Below, piece by piece: positions 25,816 through 35,478 of a DNA stretch of 64,000 nucleotides. Location: contig NZ_JAGRQH010000001.1 in the NCBI RefSeq assembly GCF_018122595.1, positions 124,001 to 188,000 on the forward strand, read 5' to 3'. This DNA is from Neokomagataea anthophila. Its GTDB lineage: Bacteria > Pseudomonadota > Alphaproteobacteria > Acetobacterales > Acetobacteraceae. A program made the translations under genes and the position numbers. The notes under the pieces were generated by a model that ran no database searches, had not been told where the DNA came from, and saw nothing but the letters and a program-made list of their open reading frames with translations. Each line of letters starts with the position of its first letter. Within the stretch, counting starts at the first letter, position 1.

Positions 25816-27369
25816 CTATTTCTTCGCCAAAGCAATACGCGGCGGATAGGTTCTCTCAGGAACCAAAAGTACAAGAAAAATAAGAAAAATAACGAGTCCA
25901 GCAACCACCAAATACAAATCACTCAATACCAGAGCGCGCGTCTGATGCGCTAGTTCATAGGTCTGATACCGCACACTCACGGGTGTGCGCGGCACGCCAT
26001 TCGGCAATAAAGGCGTTGGGTACTGCAAGGCCGGATTTGCCCCCTGCCACAAACGAAAACGCTCTTGCCCCAAATGATCCGTTAGTCGGTCAGAGTGCAA
26101 ACTCCCCCGCCAGCGCTGCACCAACTGCACCAGCCATACTCCAACGGTAGAGGCCATCCCCCTTGGGCAATTCACCATCGCAGCAGCAAACGGGCCTTCT
26201 TGTGGCGAAAGAGAGTTCGTGGCCATGAGCAACATGCACATCACCACCATGGAACCACCCACGCCGAAAAACCCTTGCCAGAGATAAAACTCCCCACGAT
26301 CCCACACCGTCGTGACAAAACTACCCCCAAGGCACCCCACCAACAAGCAGAGTAACCCCGTCAAACTGACCACACGGCAATCAACCCACTCCCGGTTCAA
26401 CAACCACGCCAGAAAAGGCAGCATGATGAGCTGAATGAGCGCGATCTCCAGCGTAATCCCGTAACTTTGCTCAGGCCGATACCCCGCTAAACTGGCCAGT
26501 GCTCCACCCGGTATCGCCGTTGATGCAATCGTCGTTAAAACAAAAACCGGTAGCGTAATGGCGCCATAAGCAAAGTTACGCCGGGACAAAAGCTGGAACT
26601 TAAAGAGCGGCAATTCATGAAACCACTCATTCACAACAAAAAGCGGGATTGAGACGGCAGAAATCAAAGCCAGAATACAGATCAGTTCAGAGTTAAACCA
26701 ATCCAGCCGATCCCCCTGCTGCAACATGGTTGTAAGCGACGAAAAGCCAATCACCGCCAAAACCATACCGCGCCAATCAATCTGGCGGAAACGCTCATAA
26801 CGCGGCGCATCAACCGGCATTCCAAACCACACAAGCACCAAAGCTAAAGCGCTCAACGGCACGACTTGGAAGAAAGCAAACTGCCACCCCACCAGATCAC
26901 ACCACAAGGCCGCTAAGGCCCCGCTTAAATACGGAAAGAGAGTCGCTGTAGACGCATAAGCTGCCAAACCGACCAAGCGGATTTTAGGTGCTAAGACACG
27001 CAATGCCACCGTCATCAAAAGCGGAATAGCAAATCCACCCGAAAGCCCCTGCAAACTCCGCAACATAAGCAAAGCCGGGACAGCCGTAATAAACGGTATA
27101 AAAACGCTCGATACCGTCGCGAGCGCAATCACGAAAAAGATAAAACGCCGTAGCGAGAATGTAATCCCCAACCACGGAGAGAGCGCGAGACCTAAAACCT
27201 CACCCGTTGTATACAGACTGGAAAACCACGTCGCCGGGTCATGACTAAACCCCAACCCGCCCATAATATCAGGCAAAGATTGACTAGAGACCTGCTCATT
27301 AAGCCCCGTCGCCAAGGCTAAAACAATAACCCCCGCCAACCCGACCAGAGGCTTCTTAGCTGCGTCCAT
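25816..27369 (-). CDS. MFS drug exporter, DHA2 (EmrB-like) family
   Basis: The inner-membrane pump of the tripartite system: 517 residues and about 14 transmembrane segments. 'GLNEQVSSQSLPDIMGGLGFS' lies at the start where EmrB proteins have their first helix and loop, and 'LRSLQGLSGGFAIPLLMTVA' is the motif C-like region of antiporters. It would exchange protons for hydrophobic toxic compounds or fatty acids; the substrate is not known. The terminal helix is followed by a short basic tail ending 'PPRIALAKK'. It is the first gene of the operon. The 156-base gap upstream carries two inverted repeats that may be operators. No regulator gene is adjacent. Confidence 0.9.
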   Translation of the reverse strand: MDAAKKPLVGLAGVIVLALATGLNEQVSSQSLPDIMGGLGFSHDPATWFSSLYTTGEVLGLALSPWLGITFSLRRFIFFVIALATVSSVFIPFITAVPALLMLRSLQGLSGGFAIPLLMTVALRVLAPKIRLVGLAAYASTATLFPYLSGALAALWCDLVGWQFAFFQVVPLSALALVLVWFGMPVDAPRYERFRQIDWRGMVLAVIGFSSLTTMLQQGDRLDWFNSELICILALISAVSIPLFVVNEWFHELPLFKFQLLSRRNFAYGAITLPVFVLTTIASTAIPGGALASLAGYRPEQSYGITLEIALIQLIMLPFLAWLLNREWVDCRVVSLTGLLCLLVGCLGGSFVTTVWDRGEFYLWQGFFGVGGSMVVMCMLLMATNSLSPQEGPFAAAMVNCPRGMASTVGVWLVQLVQRWRGSLHSDRLTDHLGQERFRLWQGANPALQYPTPLLPNGVPRTPVSVRYQTYELAHQTRALVLSDLYLVVAGLVIFLIFLVLLVPERTYPPRIALAKK

Positions 27370-27459
27370 AAAACAAGAACGCCTTTCCTTTGCCTTCCCA
27401 GCACAATGCCAGAAAACGCCGCCTATAATCCCGCTTCAATTCCATAAAAAGCATATGGA

Positions 27460-27515
27460 CCACTCTAGAGTATCTCCCAGAGTGGCCCATTATAAATAAT
27501 TCTATATTATTTATA
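27460..27515 (-). promoter_or_regulatory. Two inverted repeats between eda and the efflux operon
   Basis: Reading minus, a 10-bp AT-rich repeat (27491-27500 with 27506-27515) comes first, then CCACTCT / AGAGTGG (27460-27466 with 27479-27485). The first may end eda transcripts. The second lies ~90 bases before the MFS start codon and is a candidate operator. Function is inferred from position only. Confidence 0.4.
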
Positions 27516-27525
27516 CCGCTCTAAG

Positions 27526-28149
27526 TCAGGATGCCTTAAAGGCCGAAGCCACTTTCGCACGGCGCGTTACTTCAGCCGCATCAAACTCACCAGCCGTTAA
27601 CCAAGAACCACCAACACAAGAAACCGATGGCAAAGACAGCCATTCTTGCGCTGTTGCTTCCGTAATACCACCCGTCGGGCAGAAACGAACCGCACCAAAA
27701 ACGCTCGACAGCCCCTTAATGGCCGGCAGACCACCATTCGTCACCGCCGGGAAGAACTTGAAGCGCGTCAGCCCCAAATCCAAACCACGCATAATGTCAC
27801 CCGCATTGGCCACGCCCGGCAGGAACGGCACATCATGCTCCACAGCAGACTTCGCCAAAGACTCCGTCAAACCGGGGCTCACAATAAACTCCGCCCCCGC
27901 TTTGACGGATGCTTCCAAATCCTTCGGGTTGAGTACCGTGCCAGCACCCACCAGCGCGCCCTCAACCTTGGACATCTCAGCAATCACTTCAAGCGCGCAT
28001 GGCGTGCGCAACGTCACTTCCAACGTGGTCAAACCACCGGCGACCAGCGCCTCCGCCAATGGACGCGCCTGAGCAACATCCTTCACCACCAGCACGGGAA
28101 TAACCGTGCTGCGGGTCATAACGGCGTCAAGTTTCGCAGTATCGCTCAT
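27526..28149 (-). CDS. eda: KDPG aldolase
   Basis: Splits 2-keto-3-deoxy-6-phosphogluconate into pyruvate and glyceraldehyde 3-phosphate, the second step of the Entner-Doudoroff pathway. The TIM barrel shows 'TLEVTLRTPCALE' with the catalytic Glu, 'VGAGTVLNPKD', 'FIVSPGLTESL' and the Schiff-base lysine in 'RFKFFPA', then 'CPTGGIT' for phosphate binding. ATG at 28149 (GGAGAGGAT, 9 bases upstream) gives 207 residues, the normal size; the in-frame ATG at 28209 would lie inside edd. It starts 43 bases after the edd stop, so the two are one operon. Confidence 0.96.
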   Translation of the reverse strand: MSDTAKLDAVMTRSTVIPVLVVKDVAQARPLAEALVAGGLTTLEVTLRTPCALEVIAEMSKVEGALVGAGTVLNPKDLEASVKAGAEFIVSPGLTESLAKSAVEHDVPFLPGVANAGDIMRGLDLGLTRFKFFPAVTNGGLPAIKGLSSVFGAVRFCPTGGITEATAQEWLSLPSVSCVGGSWLTAGEFDAAEVTRRAKVASAFKAS

Positions 28150-28192
28150 GATCGTTCGATCCTCTCCATCAAGGCCAGACAAGGAGGCCTTT

Positions 28193-30037
28193 TCAGAACT
28201 CGTCTCCAACCGTGTCTAGCACGTGGTCCATTTGGGCCAACATAGCAGAGGCACCCTCTTCCGCAGAGCTATGAACACTCCGCATCAGGGCGAACAACTC
28301 ACGCCCCGTACCAACACCCGGAGGAGGAATATCAGCCGGCGTCCGTGCGGCCCATTCTTCTTCTGACACCAGCACTTCAATAGACCCCGTCACAGCGCAA
28401 ACGCGGACCATATCGCCATCTTTAATCTTTGCGATTGGACCGCCTACCTGCGCCTCTGGGCAGACGTGAATAGCCGATGGCACCTTACCACTAGCGCCAG
28501 ACAAGCGGCCATCCGTCAGCAAAGCCACATGGAAACCCCGGTCCTGCAACACGCCAAGCGTCGGCATCAGCTTATGCAGTTCCGGCATGCCATTGGCTTC
28601 GGGACCTTGGAAGCGCACAACCACCACAACATCCCGTTCCAACTCACCGCGTTTAAACGCAGCACCAACGTCGTTTTGGTCATGGAACACACGTGCTGGT
28701 GCTTCCACCGTCAAATGCTCTTTTGCAATCGCACCGCTCTTATAGATGCAGCGCCCAACATTACCACTCATGAGCTTAATGCCGCCATCCGGCAAGAATG
28801 GCTCTGCCACATCTCGTAGAACATCACGATCAGAAGATGGCTCTGCTGGCACATACGCCAACTCGCCTTCCTCTAGCGTCGCACGCTGCGCATAATCAGC
28901 AAAACCATTGCGGGAAACAGTCATAATATCTTGATGCAACAGCCCTGCACGAGACAGTTCTGCAATCACCGTCGGCATACCACCAACACGATTAAAACCG
29001 TTCACATCTTCAGAGCCTGATGGATACACACGCGTCATCAACGGCACGACTTTAGAGAGATCACTCAGATCTTCCCAGTTCATGATAATGCCCGCAGCAC
29101 GTGCAATCGCCGGAAGATGGATCGTATGGTTCGTAGAGCCACCTGTCGCCAACAAACCAACAGCTGCATTCACGAGCGCACGTTCATCGACACATTCTGC
29201 CAGCGGGCGGGCATCGTTCCCGTTCATGCTGATCTCAGACAAACGATGGATACTCGCACGCGTCATCGCCTGACGCAGCTTTGTATGTGGGTTAATAAAG
29301 GCTGAGTCCGGCATCATGAGACCCATAATCTCAACCATCATCTGGTTCGTATTCGCCGTGCCGTAGAACGTACATGTCCCAGCGCTATGATACGAAGCAT
29401 TCTCTGCTTCCATCAGTGCATCTGTCCCAACCTTACCCTGCACGTAAAGCTGGCGAATACGCACCTTCTCTTTGTTCGGAAGGCCTGAAGTCATAGGCCC
29501 AGCAGGGATCAACATCGTCGGCAAATGACCAAAGCGCAACGCGCCCATCAACAGGCCGGGAACAATCTTATCGCAAATACCAAGAAGGGCCACGCTTTCA
29601 AACATACCATGGCTCAGCCCTACAGCCGTGGACATCGCGATCACATCACGGGAGAACAGAGAAAGCTCCATGCCCTCCTGCCCTTGCGTCACGCCGTCGC
29701 ACATAGCAGGGGCACAACCAGCCACTTGAGCCGTCGCACCGACCTCACGCGCAAACAACTTAATCTGCTCTGGATAACGCCCGTAAGGCTGATGCGCCGA
29801 CAGCATATCGTTATAGGTGGAGATGATGCCGATATTATTCGTGCGCGTTTGCATCAGACTCGGCTTATCGCCTTCTGATGCCGCAATAGCATGTGCGAGG
29901 TTACCACAGGCCAAACGTGGCCGCGAAACACCCTTCTCTCGATTACGCTCCATCAAAGCGAGGTAACGTCGACGCGAAATCTTCGATCGATCGATGATCC
30001 GGGCAGTTACGCTCTCTAAGACGGAATTCAGAGACAT
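28193..30037 (-). CDS. edd: 6-phosphogluconate dehydratase
   Basis: The first Entner-Doudoroff enzyme; it turns 6-phosphogluconate into KDPG using a [4Fe-4S] cluster. Members of the IlvD/Edd family carry the cluster on spread Cys residues, and these are visible: '[11 protein letters not shown]' region, '[20 protein letters not shown]' and '[16 protein letters not shown]'. '[18 protein letters not shown]' near the C-terminus is the second family signature. ATG at 30037 gives 614 residues, as usual for Edd; the in-frame start at 30100 adds 21 residues without support. It heads the edd-eda operon. Confidence 0.97.
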   Translation of the reverse strand: MSLNSVLESVTARIIDRSKISRRRYLALMERNREKGVSRPRLACGNLAHAIAASEGDKPSLMQTRTNNIGIISTYNDMLSAHQPYGRYPEQIKLFAREVGATAQVAGCAPAMCDGVTQGQEGMELSLFSRDVIAMSTAVGLSHGMFESVALLGICDKIVPGLLMGALRFGHLPTMLIPAGPMTSGLPNKEKVRIRQLYVQGKVGTDALMEAENASYHSAGTCTFYGTANTNQMMVEIMGLMMPDSAFINPHTKLRQAMTRASIHRLSEISMNGNDARPLAECVDERALVNAAVGLLATGGSTNHTIHLPAIARAAGIIMNWEDLSDLSKVVPLMTRVYPSGSEDVNGFNRVGGMPTVIAELSRAGLLHQDIMTVSRNGFADYAQRATLEEGELAYVPAEPSSDRDVLRDVAEPFLPDGGIKLMSGNVGRCIYKSGAIAKEHLTVEAPARVFHDQNDVGAAFKRGELERDVVVVVRFQGPEANGMPELHKLMPTLGVLQDRGFHVALLTDGRLSGASGKVPSAIHVCPEAQVGGPIAKIKDGDMVRVCAVTGSIEVLVSEEEWAARTPADIPPPGVGTGRELFALMRSVHSSAEEGASAMLAQMDHVLDTVGDEF

Positions 30038-30120
30038 GGGAACTCTCGCTACTCGTCTGCCATAACCAGCAAACGAAAGACCTTTTCCGTCGCCAGTCAC
30101 AGCATCGTGATGGGAGCCCT

Positions 30121-30149
30121 TTCATACGGAATAGCGGCGAGATCGGCAA
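30121..30149 (-). promoter_or_regulatory. Candidate sigma-70 promoter of edd-eda
   Basis: On the minus strand TTGCCG (-35) is followed, after exactly 17 bases, by TATGAA (-10). This would give a leader of ~75 bases before the edd ATG. It was found by eye in the 280-base gap between edd and the NIPSNAP gene. Confidence 0.35.
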
Positions 30150-30276
30150 CCATCCTATGACCAATTAAAGAGCACTGGAATAATACTATTTCTTACAGGA
30201 AGAGATTTTTTTATCTTAATTTTCCGACAGTATAGCTGGGGAAACGATTTATTTCCTTCCCGCATATCATAATGAC

Positions 30277-30297
30277 GCCATGATTTTTCTTCATGGC
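30277..30297 (-). terminator. Hairpin after the NIPSNAP gene
   Basis: A 7-bp stem, GCCATGA / TCATGGC, with a 7-base loop, 21 bases past the stop. It has no T run on the minus strand, so any terminator role is weak. Confidence 0.3.
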
Positions 30298-30317
30298 AAA
30301 CATTCACGAATTGTTTA

Positions 30318-30887
30318 TCAGTACCACGCCGATGCTGGCAGAGGCGACAAAAGCGCATTCTCCATCCGCACCAAAAGCGGCGCAATCGCCGGTGGCCATT
30401 TGCCAGTTTTTAACGCTTCAGCACGAATAGTACTCCGCGACTGTGCATCTTTATAAGGCCATAAATGTGCAAAACGCGGCGTACCTTCTAAGGACACCAA
30501 AGCACAACATAAAGGGGACAGCGTTTCTCGCGCGACCAAGGCGTGATTGAACAACTCAACCACTCCGTTCATTTTATCTGGATGGGCTTCGTAGCAACGC
30601 CATTCATAAAGAGAACCATACGCCCCAGACTCTAAAACTGGCGTTACCACACGCCAAGACGTCGCTTCTTCTCGGACCAACACATCTCGCGGTACATGCG
30701 CCAAAAGAGCCTGCCGTGCATCACGCAGCTGCTCAAGAGACTCCGCAAAACGTAGCACCATAATCCGGTTCAGCGGGCCGGTCTCTGTCACCCAAAGACC
30801 AAGCCCACTGATATTTTCCAACGCTGCCGCAACGCGGGAGACAAGACCAGGACGAATATCGAGAGCCAGTGTTTCCGCGTAACGCAC
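30318..30887 (-). CDS. NIPSNAP-family protein
   Basis: A 189-residue protein with two ferredoxin-like alpha/beta halves. The C-terminal half has the NIPSNAP pattern: 'LYEWRCYEAHPDKMNGVVEL', then 'FAHLWPYKDAQSRSTIRAEA' and 'WPPAI'. The N-terminal half ('ETLALDIRPGLVSRVAAALE') looks like a weaker copy of the same fold. The biochemical function of the family in bacteria is unknown. GTG start with AGAGG 8 bases upstream. It follows accC by ~24 bases on the same strand and could be the tail of the aroQ-accB-accC operon. No signal peptide. Confidence 0.8.
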   Translation of the reverse strand: MRYAETLALDIRPGLVSRVAAALENISGLGLWVTETGPLNRIMVLRFAESLEQLRDARQALLAHVPRDVLVREEATSWRVVTPVLESGAYGSLYEWRCYEAHPDKMNGVVELFNHALVARETLSPLCCALVSLEGTPRFAHLWPYKDAQSRSTIRAEALKTGKWPPAIAPLLVRMENALLSPLPASAWY

Positions 30888-30910
30888 AGCGTTTTCCTCT
30901 ACTTAAAGCA

Positions 30911-32263
30911 TCAACCTTGTGGCGTTTGCGCCGCCACAAATTTTTCCAGCCAATGAATCGTGTAATCACCCTTCTGGAATTGAGCATCTGCCAAAATTTT
31001 ACGATGCAGCGGGATCACGGTCTGAACCCCTTCCACAACGCATTCATCCAACGCACGCTGCATACGTGCGATTGCTTCTGCGCGTGTCGGTGCATGAACA
31101 ATCAACTTGGCAATCATGCTGTCGTAATATGGTGGAATACGATAGCCCGCATAAATCGCGCTATCCATACGCACACCAAGACCACCCGGTGCATGGAAAA
31201 CCTTAATCGTACCTGGGCTTGGGGCGAAGGTTTCAGGGTTTTCCGCGTTAATACGGCACTCAATTGCATGACCAGAGAACGTAATGTCGGACTGCTCATA
31301 ACCGAGCTTCTCGCCCGCAGCGATACGAATCTGCTCACGCACCAAGTCCACACCACAGACCATTTCCGTCACGGGGTGTTCAACCTGAAGACGCGTATTC
31401 ATCTCGATAAAGCAGAACTGACCATCTTGGTACAAGAACTCAAGCGTCCCCGCATTACGATAGCCCATCTTCGCTAGCGCATCCGTCGTTGTGCGACCGA
31501 TAGCATCACGTTCTTCTGCCGTCAGAGCTGGTGAACCTGCTTCTTCCAACAGCTTTTGGTGACGGCGCTGCAAAGAGCAATCACGCTCCCCGAGATGCAC
31601 CACATTCCCATGCGCATCAGCCAGAATCTGAAGCTCGATATGACGCGGACGATCCAGATATTTTTCCAGATAGACTTCATCATTACCAAAAGCCGCACGC
31701 GCTTCCGTCCGTGCAACGCTCCAAGCTTCCTCAATCTCATCTGCTGTGTGCGCAACCTTCATGCCGCGCCCGCCGCCACCAGCAGCAGCCTTAATGAGAA
31801 CAGGATATCCAACCCGCTCGGCCACTTCCCGCGCTTCCGCAAGGCTAGCCAAACCGCCATCAGACCCCGGCACCAACGGCACGCCAAGCGCGCGCATCGT
31901 CGTTTTTGCCGTAATCTTATCGCCCATCATACGGATGTGCTCACCCGTTGGACCAATAAAGGCAAGACCGTGCTCTTCGACCGTTTCCGCAAAAGACGCG
32001 TTCTCAGACAAGAACCCGTAACCCGGATGAATCGCTTCCGCCCCAGTAATCGTTGCCGCTGACAAAATCGCGGCAACATTCAGGTACGAATCACGCGCAC
32101 TTGGTGGACCAATGCACACAGCCTCATCGGCCAAGCGCACATGCATGGCGTCCGCATCAGCGGTTGAATGCACAGCAACGGTTTTAATGCCCATCTCACG
32201 GCAGGCCCGGAGAATGCGCAATGCGATTTCGCCGCGATTGGCGATGAGGATCTTAGAAAACAT
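30911..32263 (-). CDS. accC: Acetyl-CoA carboxylase, biotin carboxylase subunit
   Basis: Carboxylates the biotin on AccB with bicarbonate and ATP, the first half-reaction of fatty-acid synthesis. ATP-grasp features are in order: '[17 protein letters not shown]' at the N-terminus, '[16 protein letters not shown]', the glycine loop '[13 protein letters not shown]', 'HIELQILAD', '[20 protein letters not shown]' and '[18 protein letters not shown]'. At 450 residues it is full length. Its ATG overlaps the accB stop by one base (TAATG), so the two are coupled. The pair lies in the order aroQ-accB-accC found in many alphaproteobacteria. Confidence 0.98.
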   Translation of the reverse strand: MFSKILIANRGEIALRILRACREMGIKTVAVHSTADADAMHVRLADEAVCIGPPSARDSYLNVAAILSAATITGAEAIHPGYGFLSENASFAETVEEHGLAFIGPTGEHIRMMGDKITAKTTMRALGVPLVPGSDGGLASLAEAREVAERVGYPVLIKAAAGGGGRGMKVAHTADEIEEAWSVARTEARAAFGNDEVYLEKYLDRPRHIELQILADAHGNVVHLGERDCSLQRRHQKLLEEAGSPALTAEERDAIGRTTTDALAKMGYRNAGTLEFLYQDGQFCFIEMNTRLQVEHPVTEMVCGVDLVREQIRIAAGEKLGYEQSDITFSGHAIECRINAENPETFAPSPGTIKVFHAPGGLGVRMDSAIYAGYRIPPYYDSMIAKLIVHAPTRAEAIARMQRALDECVVEGVQTVIPLHRKILADAQFQKGDYTIHWLEKFVAAQTPQG

Positions 32264-32715
32264 TATTCGATGATCGCCAGCTTCTCACCAAATTCAACCG
32301 GCTGCCCCGATTCGACGAGGTACTTCGTCAGCGTACCTGCGCGTGGCGCTTTAATCTGGTTAAACGTTTTCATCGCTTCGATCAGCATAATGGTCTGACC
32401 GGCAGAAACAGACTGCCCTTCCTGCACAAAAGCTGGCGCAGACGGATCCGGGGACAGGTACGCCACACCTACCATCGGACTCGGTACAGCGCCGGGGTGA
32501 TCAGCAGGCGCAGCGGCAGGTGCCGCTGGCGCCGGGGCGGCTGCCGCAGGTGCTGCGACGGGAGCCGGTGCAGCAACGGCCTGCACAGGTGCTGCGCTAC
32601 GGGCAACACGAATACGGCTATCTTGTTCTGCAATTTCAATTTCGGTCAGGCCGGTATCGGTCAGAATCTCGGCCAATGCCCGAATGGCATCTTTATCCAC
32701 GAGCATACGGCTCAT
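32263..32715 (-). CDS. accB: Biotin carboxyl carrier protein of acetyl-CoA carboxylase
   Basis: Carries the biotin arm of acetyl-CoA carboxylase. An N-terminal helix region ('[20 protein letters not shown]') is joined by a long Ala/Pro linker to a C-terminal biotinyl domain with the biotinylation motif 'IEAMKTFN' (the Lys is modified) and the thumb-like region before it. The motif is Thr-Phe where many species have Leu-Met, still within the range of the family. 150 residues is normal. The ATG overlaps the aroQ stop by 4 bases (ATGA). accA/accD are not in the window. Confidence 0.96.
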   Translation of the reverse strand: MSRMLVDKDAIRALAEILTDTGLTEIEIAEQDSRIRVARSAAPVQAVAAPAPVAAPAAAAPAPAAPAAAPADHPGAVPSPMVGVAYLSPDPSAPAFVQEGQSVSAGQTIMLIEAMKTFNQIKAPRAGTLTKYLVESGQPVEFGEKLAIIE

Positions 32716-33161
32716 CCTTCGTCTTCGATCAGGTCAGTAATTGCTTGGAGCGCATGGGCATAACCCCGCACACCGAACCCACAGATTACACCAATTGCAG
32801 CCTGTGAAACATAGGTGTGATGTCGGAATGCTTCCCGGCGGTGAATATTGGATATGTGCACCTCGATAACAGGCAGATCGACGGATAAAAGCGCGTCCAG
32901 CAATGCTATCGACGTATGCCCATAAGCCGCAGGATTGATCACAATCCCATCAAACCGCCCTCGGCACTCCTGCACCCAAGACACGAGTTCGCCTTCGATA
33001 TTCGTTTGCCGAAAATCGATACCAACATCCAACCGCTCAGCCGCCTGAATACAGATCTGCTCCACGTCATCAAGCGTGGCAGATCCGTAGATTCCCGGCT
33101 GGCGCAAGCCAAGCATATTCAAGTTTGGGCCGTTCAAAACGGCAATGTGAGGGCGTCTCAT
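32712..33161 (-). CDS. aroQ: 3-dehydroquinate dehydratase, type II
   Basis: Third step of the shikimate pathway: dehydration of 3-dehydroquinate. The type II (flavodoxin-like, dodecameric) form is clear from 'VLNGPNLNMLGLRQPGIYG' with the catalytic Tyr and Arg, 'QTNIEGELVSWVQE', 'INPAAYGHTSIALLDAL' with the catalytic His region and 'VEVHISNIHRREAFRHHTYV' (here I-for-V at the start). ATG at 33161 gives 149 residues, the normal size; the in-frame upstream start at 33188 is not needed. It heads the aroQ-accB-accC operon and is divergent from rlpA. Confidence 0.96.
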   Translation of the reverse strand: MRRPHIAVLNGPNLNMLGLRQPGIYGSATLDDVEQICIQAAERLDVGIDFRQTNIEGELVSWVQECRGRFDGIVINPAAYGHTSIALLDALLSVDLPVIEVHISNIHRREAFRHHTYVSQAAIGVICGFGVRGYAHALQAITDLIEDEG

Positions 33162-33316
33162 TAAGCCGCGCGATAGCACTTTCAGCACGATTGCGAAAGC
33201 ACCATCGCCCTAAAACTGCCGTTTTTAAGCGTTCAAGAATAGGACATGGGTGCTATTCCATGCTAAGAGTAAGGACTTTCCGCCCTATCCTGTTCACTGG
33301 AGAAGAACCACTTGCG

Positions 33317-33958
33317 GTGCCATTTTCGCCTCTAAAACACACCAACATCACGCATAAACTCTGCGCCCTGCTCTTCATCGGCCTCACTCTTCCGATGTCA
33401 GCCATGGCAGAAGATACCCCGCTAAACGCAGGTTCAGCCCAACCCGTGCATACAAGCTGGGCCGATTCTGTACGTTCGGCATTGGCACACAGAACGCAGC
33501 GCTTAAAAGATGATGCCAAATGGACACAGCAAGGCATTGCGAGTTGGTATGGGCGTCAATTTCACGGTCGCCGCACAAGCTCAGGTGAAATTTTCAACAC
33601 CAACGCGATGACGGCAGCACACCGCACTCTGCCTATCGGTACAAAACTCAAGGTCATGTCCGAAGAAACGGGACGGTCCGTAATCGTCACTGTAAATGAC
33701 CGCGGCCCCTTTAATAACCGCGTCATCGACTTGTCTCACGCAGCCGCATCACAACTCGGCATGCTCAACAGCGGCACAGCGCATGTTAAAATAGCGCGCG
33801 TCACAGACACAAAAGCCGAGGATACCCCAGTCGAAGTTGCTGATGCGGGCCCCGCCATACCCGAGTTCCACTCCACCCATCGCATCACACCGCAACGTGC
33901 CATCACGCACCACGCCAGCGTGCGCCGCTCGCATAAAGCAGCACACATCCGGCACTAA
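33317..33958 (+). CDS. rlpA: RlpA-like septal ring lytic transglycosylase
   Basis: A secreted double-psi beta-barrel protein. After a signal peptide ending near 'SAMA', the RlpA core is complete: 'GIASWYGRQFHGRRTSSGE', 'FNTNAMTAAHRTLPIGTKL', 'VTVNDRGPFNNRVIDLSHAA' with the catalytic-site Asp and His region. RlpA cleaves naked glycan strands at the septum. There is no C-terminal SPOR domain; instead a short His/Arg-rich tail ('HRITPQRAITHHASVRRSHK'). GTG at 33317 is chosen because it directly gives a normal signal peptide and GGAGAAG lies 11 bases upstream; an in-frame ATG at 33260 would add 19 residues in front. The start is the least certain part. Confidence 0.85.
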   Translation: MPFSPLKHTNITHKLCALLFIGLTLPMSAMAEDTPLNAGSAQPVHTSWADSVRSALAHRTQRLKDDAKWTQQGIASWYGRQFHGRRTSSGEIFNTNAMTAAHRTLPIGTKLKVMSEETGRSVIVTVNDRGPFNNRVIDLSHAAASQLGMLNSGTAHVKIARVTDTKAEDTPVEVADAGPAIPEFHSTHRITPQRAITHHASVRRSHKAAHIRH

Positions 33959-33977
33959 GCGCGCTTACGCGAAACAC

Positions 33978-35093
33978 TTAGCCGTTTTTACTCACTAAAG
34001 CTGCTTCTTCTGTCACAGGGTCTGCTCGCTCTATACCTGCGATGCGCGGCTGTATGCCTTTCCGTCGATCTTCTAGGGCTGCATTCAACTCAGCCCCCAC
34101 CAGCACGACATACGCACTAACAAAAAACCACATCATGATCGCGGCCACCGCCCCTAAAGGCCCATAAGTCGCGCCATAACTCGCAAAATGCCCGACATAC
34201 CATGAGAAACCCATCGAACTGAGTACCCACAGAACCGTCGAAAGCAAAGACCCGGGAAACACCCAGCGCCAGCCCCCTGCGATGTAACAAGGCCCAAAAC
34301 GATAGAGCAAACTCATCGCGACAAAAACAAACAACAACATCAAAACCGGCGCTGCGATATGCACCACCATGGGAGCACCATAAGACACCAAAAAATCAAA
34401 TGGTGGCGGCAATGTCCGAAGCCCAAAAACATGCAGCAAAATTTTTGGTAAATGATCAATCAGTGCAGGCGCCGCAACCATTAAAGCCAATGTCAAAGCA
34501 GCACCCAAAATCGTCATGAGGGTGGCCCCTAAGGCCAGCACTTGAAACTTAATGAAGCCACGCGTCTCATCCACATTATACGCCATGTTCAAAGCGGAAA
34601 GGATGGCCTTCGTACTCGCAGAAGCAGACCACAACGCAATGGACAAAGAAATCACCAGCCCAATCGTCAATGATGAGTGAGGTTGACTAACCAGTTGGTG
34701 AATACGATCCCCAATTAATGAATAAGCTGCTTCCGGTAAAATATGCTGCAAAACCTGCAGTTGTGGCTCAACCGTTTGCAGGTCAAACACCAATCCATAC
34801 ATAGAAATCAAACTGCTAATTGCCGGAAACATCGAGAGCGTCGCATAAAAAGCGCAACCTGCGGCCGAAATAGAGGTCTGCGTAGACCGTACTTCCGACA
34901 CAACTTGGCGCAGCACGAGTTTCCACCCTCCGCCAGACATAGCAATCGGTGAAGTCGCTCCGGTCCCCGGAGCTTCTGGTCCCAACTGACGTGCTACACG
35001 CACACCTTCTTCATCCGGCTTAGCAGGCACCACTGCCCCCGAATCAGATGACGCCAAGGAGCGCCCAGCCTGAGAATCTAGGGATGAATTCAC
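33978..35093 (-). CDS. YihY/BrkB-family membrane protein
   Basis: An inner-membrane protein of the YihY (former 'RNase BN'/BrkB) family, 371 residues. The core has six hydrophobic helices with 'AAGCAFYATLSMFPAISSLI' at the first, 'LWSASASTKAILSALNMAYN' in the middle, 'LYRFGP' and 'VFPGSLLSTVLWVLSSMGFS' later and 'SYGATYGPLGAVAAIMMWFF' near the end; these are family signatures. The role is unknown; some are annotated as virulence factors. GTG at 35093 is used because GAGGG lies 6 bases upstream. The first ~55 residues are polar, as in many members. Confidence 0.9.
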   Translation of the reverse strand: MNSSLDSQAGRSLASSDSGAVVPAKPDEEGVRVARQLGPEAPGTGATSPIAMSGGGWKLVLRQVVSEVRSTQTSISAAGCAFYATLSMFPAISSLISMYGLVFDLQTVEPQLQVLQHILPEAAYSLIGDRIHQLVSQPHSSLTIGLVISLSIALWSASASTKAILSALNMAYNVDETRGFIKFQVLALGATLMTILGAALTLALMVAAPALIDHLPKILLHVFGLRTLPPPFDFLVSYGAPMVVHIAAPVLMLLFVFVAMSLLYRFGPCYIAGGWRWVFPGSLLSTVLWVLSSMGFSWYVGHFASYGATYGPLGAVAAIMMWFFVSAYVVLVGAELNAALEDRRKGIQPRIAGIERADPVTEEAALVSKNG

Positions 35094-35250
35094 ACAAAAT
35101 ACCCTCAAAATGTATCATTCTTAAAAACAGCCACACAGCCGTACAAAACACGCAACAGGTTACGCATTACAATGCTTCATCGTTGCATATTTCTTGCAGG
35201 CTTTGCCTCAAATAGGACCAAAAAGACACGGTTTTCCTTACGCATGTGGA

Positions 35251-35280
35251 TTGGTTCTGTTTTCCACTTGCGATTCATAC
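35251..35280 (+). promoter_or_regulatory. Candidate promoter of the ornithine decarboxylase leader
   Basis: TTGGTT (35251-35256) and TCATAC (35275-35280) lie 18 bases apart upstream of the structured leader. Transcription from here would begin near 35287 and give a leader of ~190 bases. Match to consensus is moderate. Confidence 0.3.
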
Positions 35281-35286
35281 AAGATC

Positions 35287-35478
35287 GTTTAATACCCCGC
35301 GTCACGCAGCAACGCACGTGCCACTGGCCCTCTGAAGGTTACGCAACGACGTCAAGCGTTCTGGCTTAAGGGGCTCATTTTTGGGTTTCCAGCTTTCGCC
35401 GGTCCGTTCGACCGTTTCGCAACACACTCGCAGGGCGAGAGCGATCCCTGTTGAGTATGATTTGGGGAATTTGAGTGC
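35287..35478 (+). ncRNA. Structured 5' leader, candidate speF RNA motif
   Basis: The ~190 bases before ornithine decarboxylase hold no convincing gene but several hairpins: CGGTC / GACCG (35400-35404 with 35410-35414), and two that exclude each other because they share bases: CTCGC / GCGAG (35427-35431 with 35435-35439) and CAGGG / CCCTG (35431-35435 with 35446-35450). The second ends 28 bases before the ATG. Alphaproteobacterial ornithine decarboxylase genes are known to carry a conserved leader called the speF motif (Corbino et al. 2005), so position and gene fit. I could not compare it with the family model; 35094-35286 otherwise holds only the candidate promoter and a weak 65-codon frame. 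Confidence 0.5.

Noticed and set aside
35172-35369. A 65-codon plus-strand frame before ornithine decarboxylase
   Set aside because: No ribosome site, poor composition, and it runs through the candidate promoter and structured leader. A leader peptide cannot be fully excluded.
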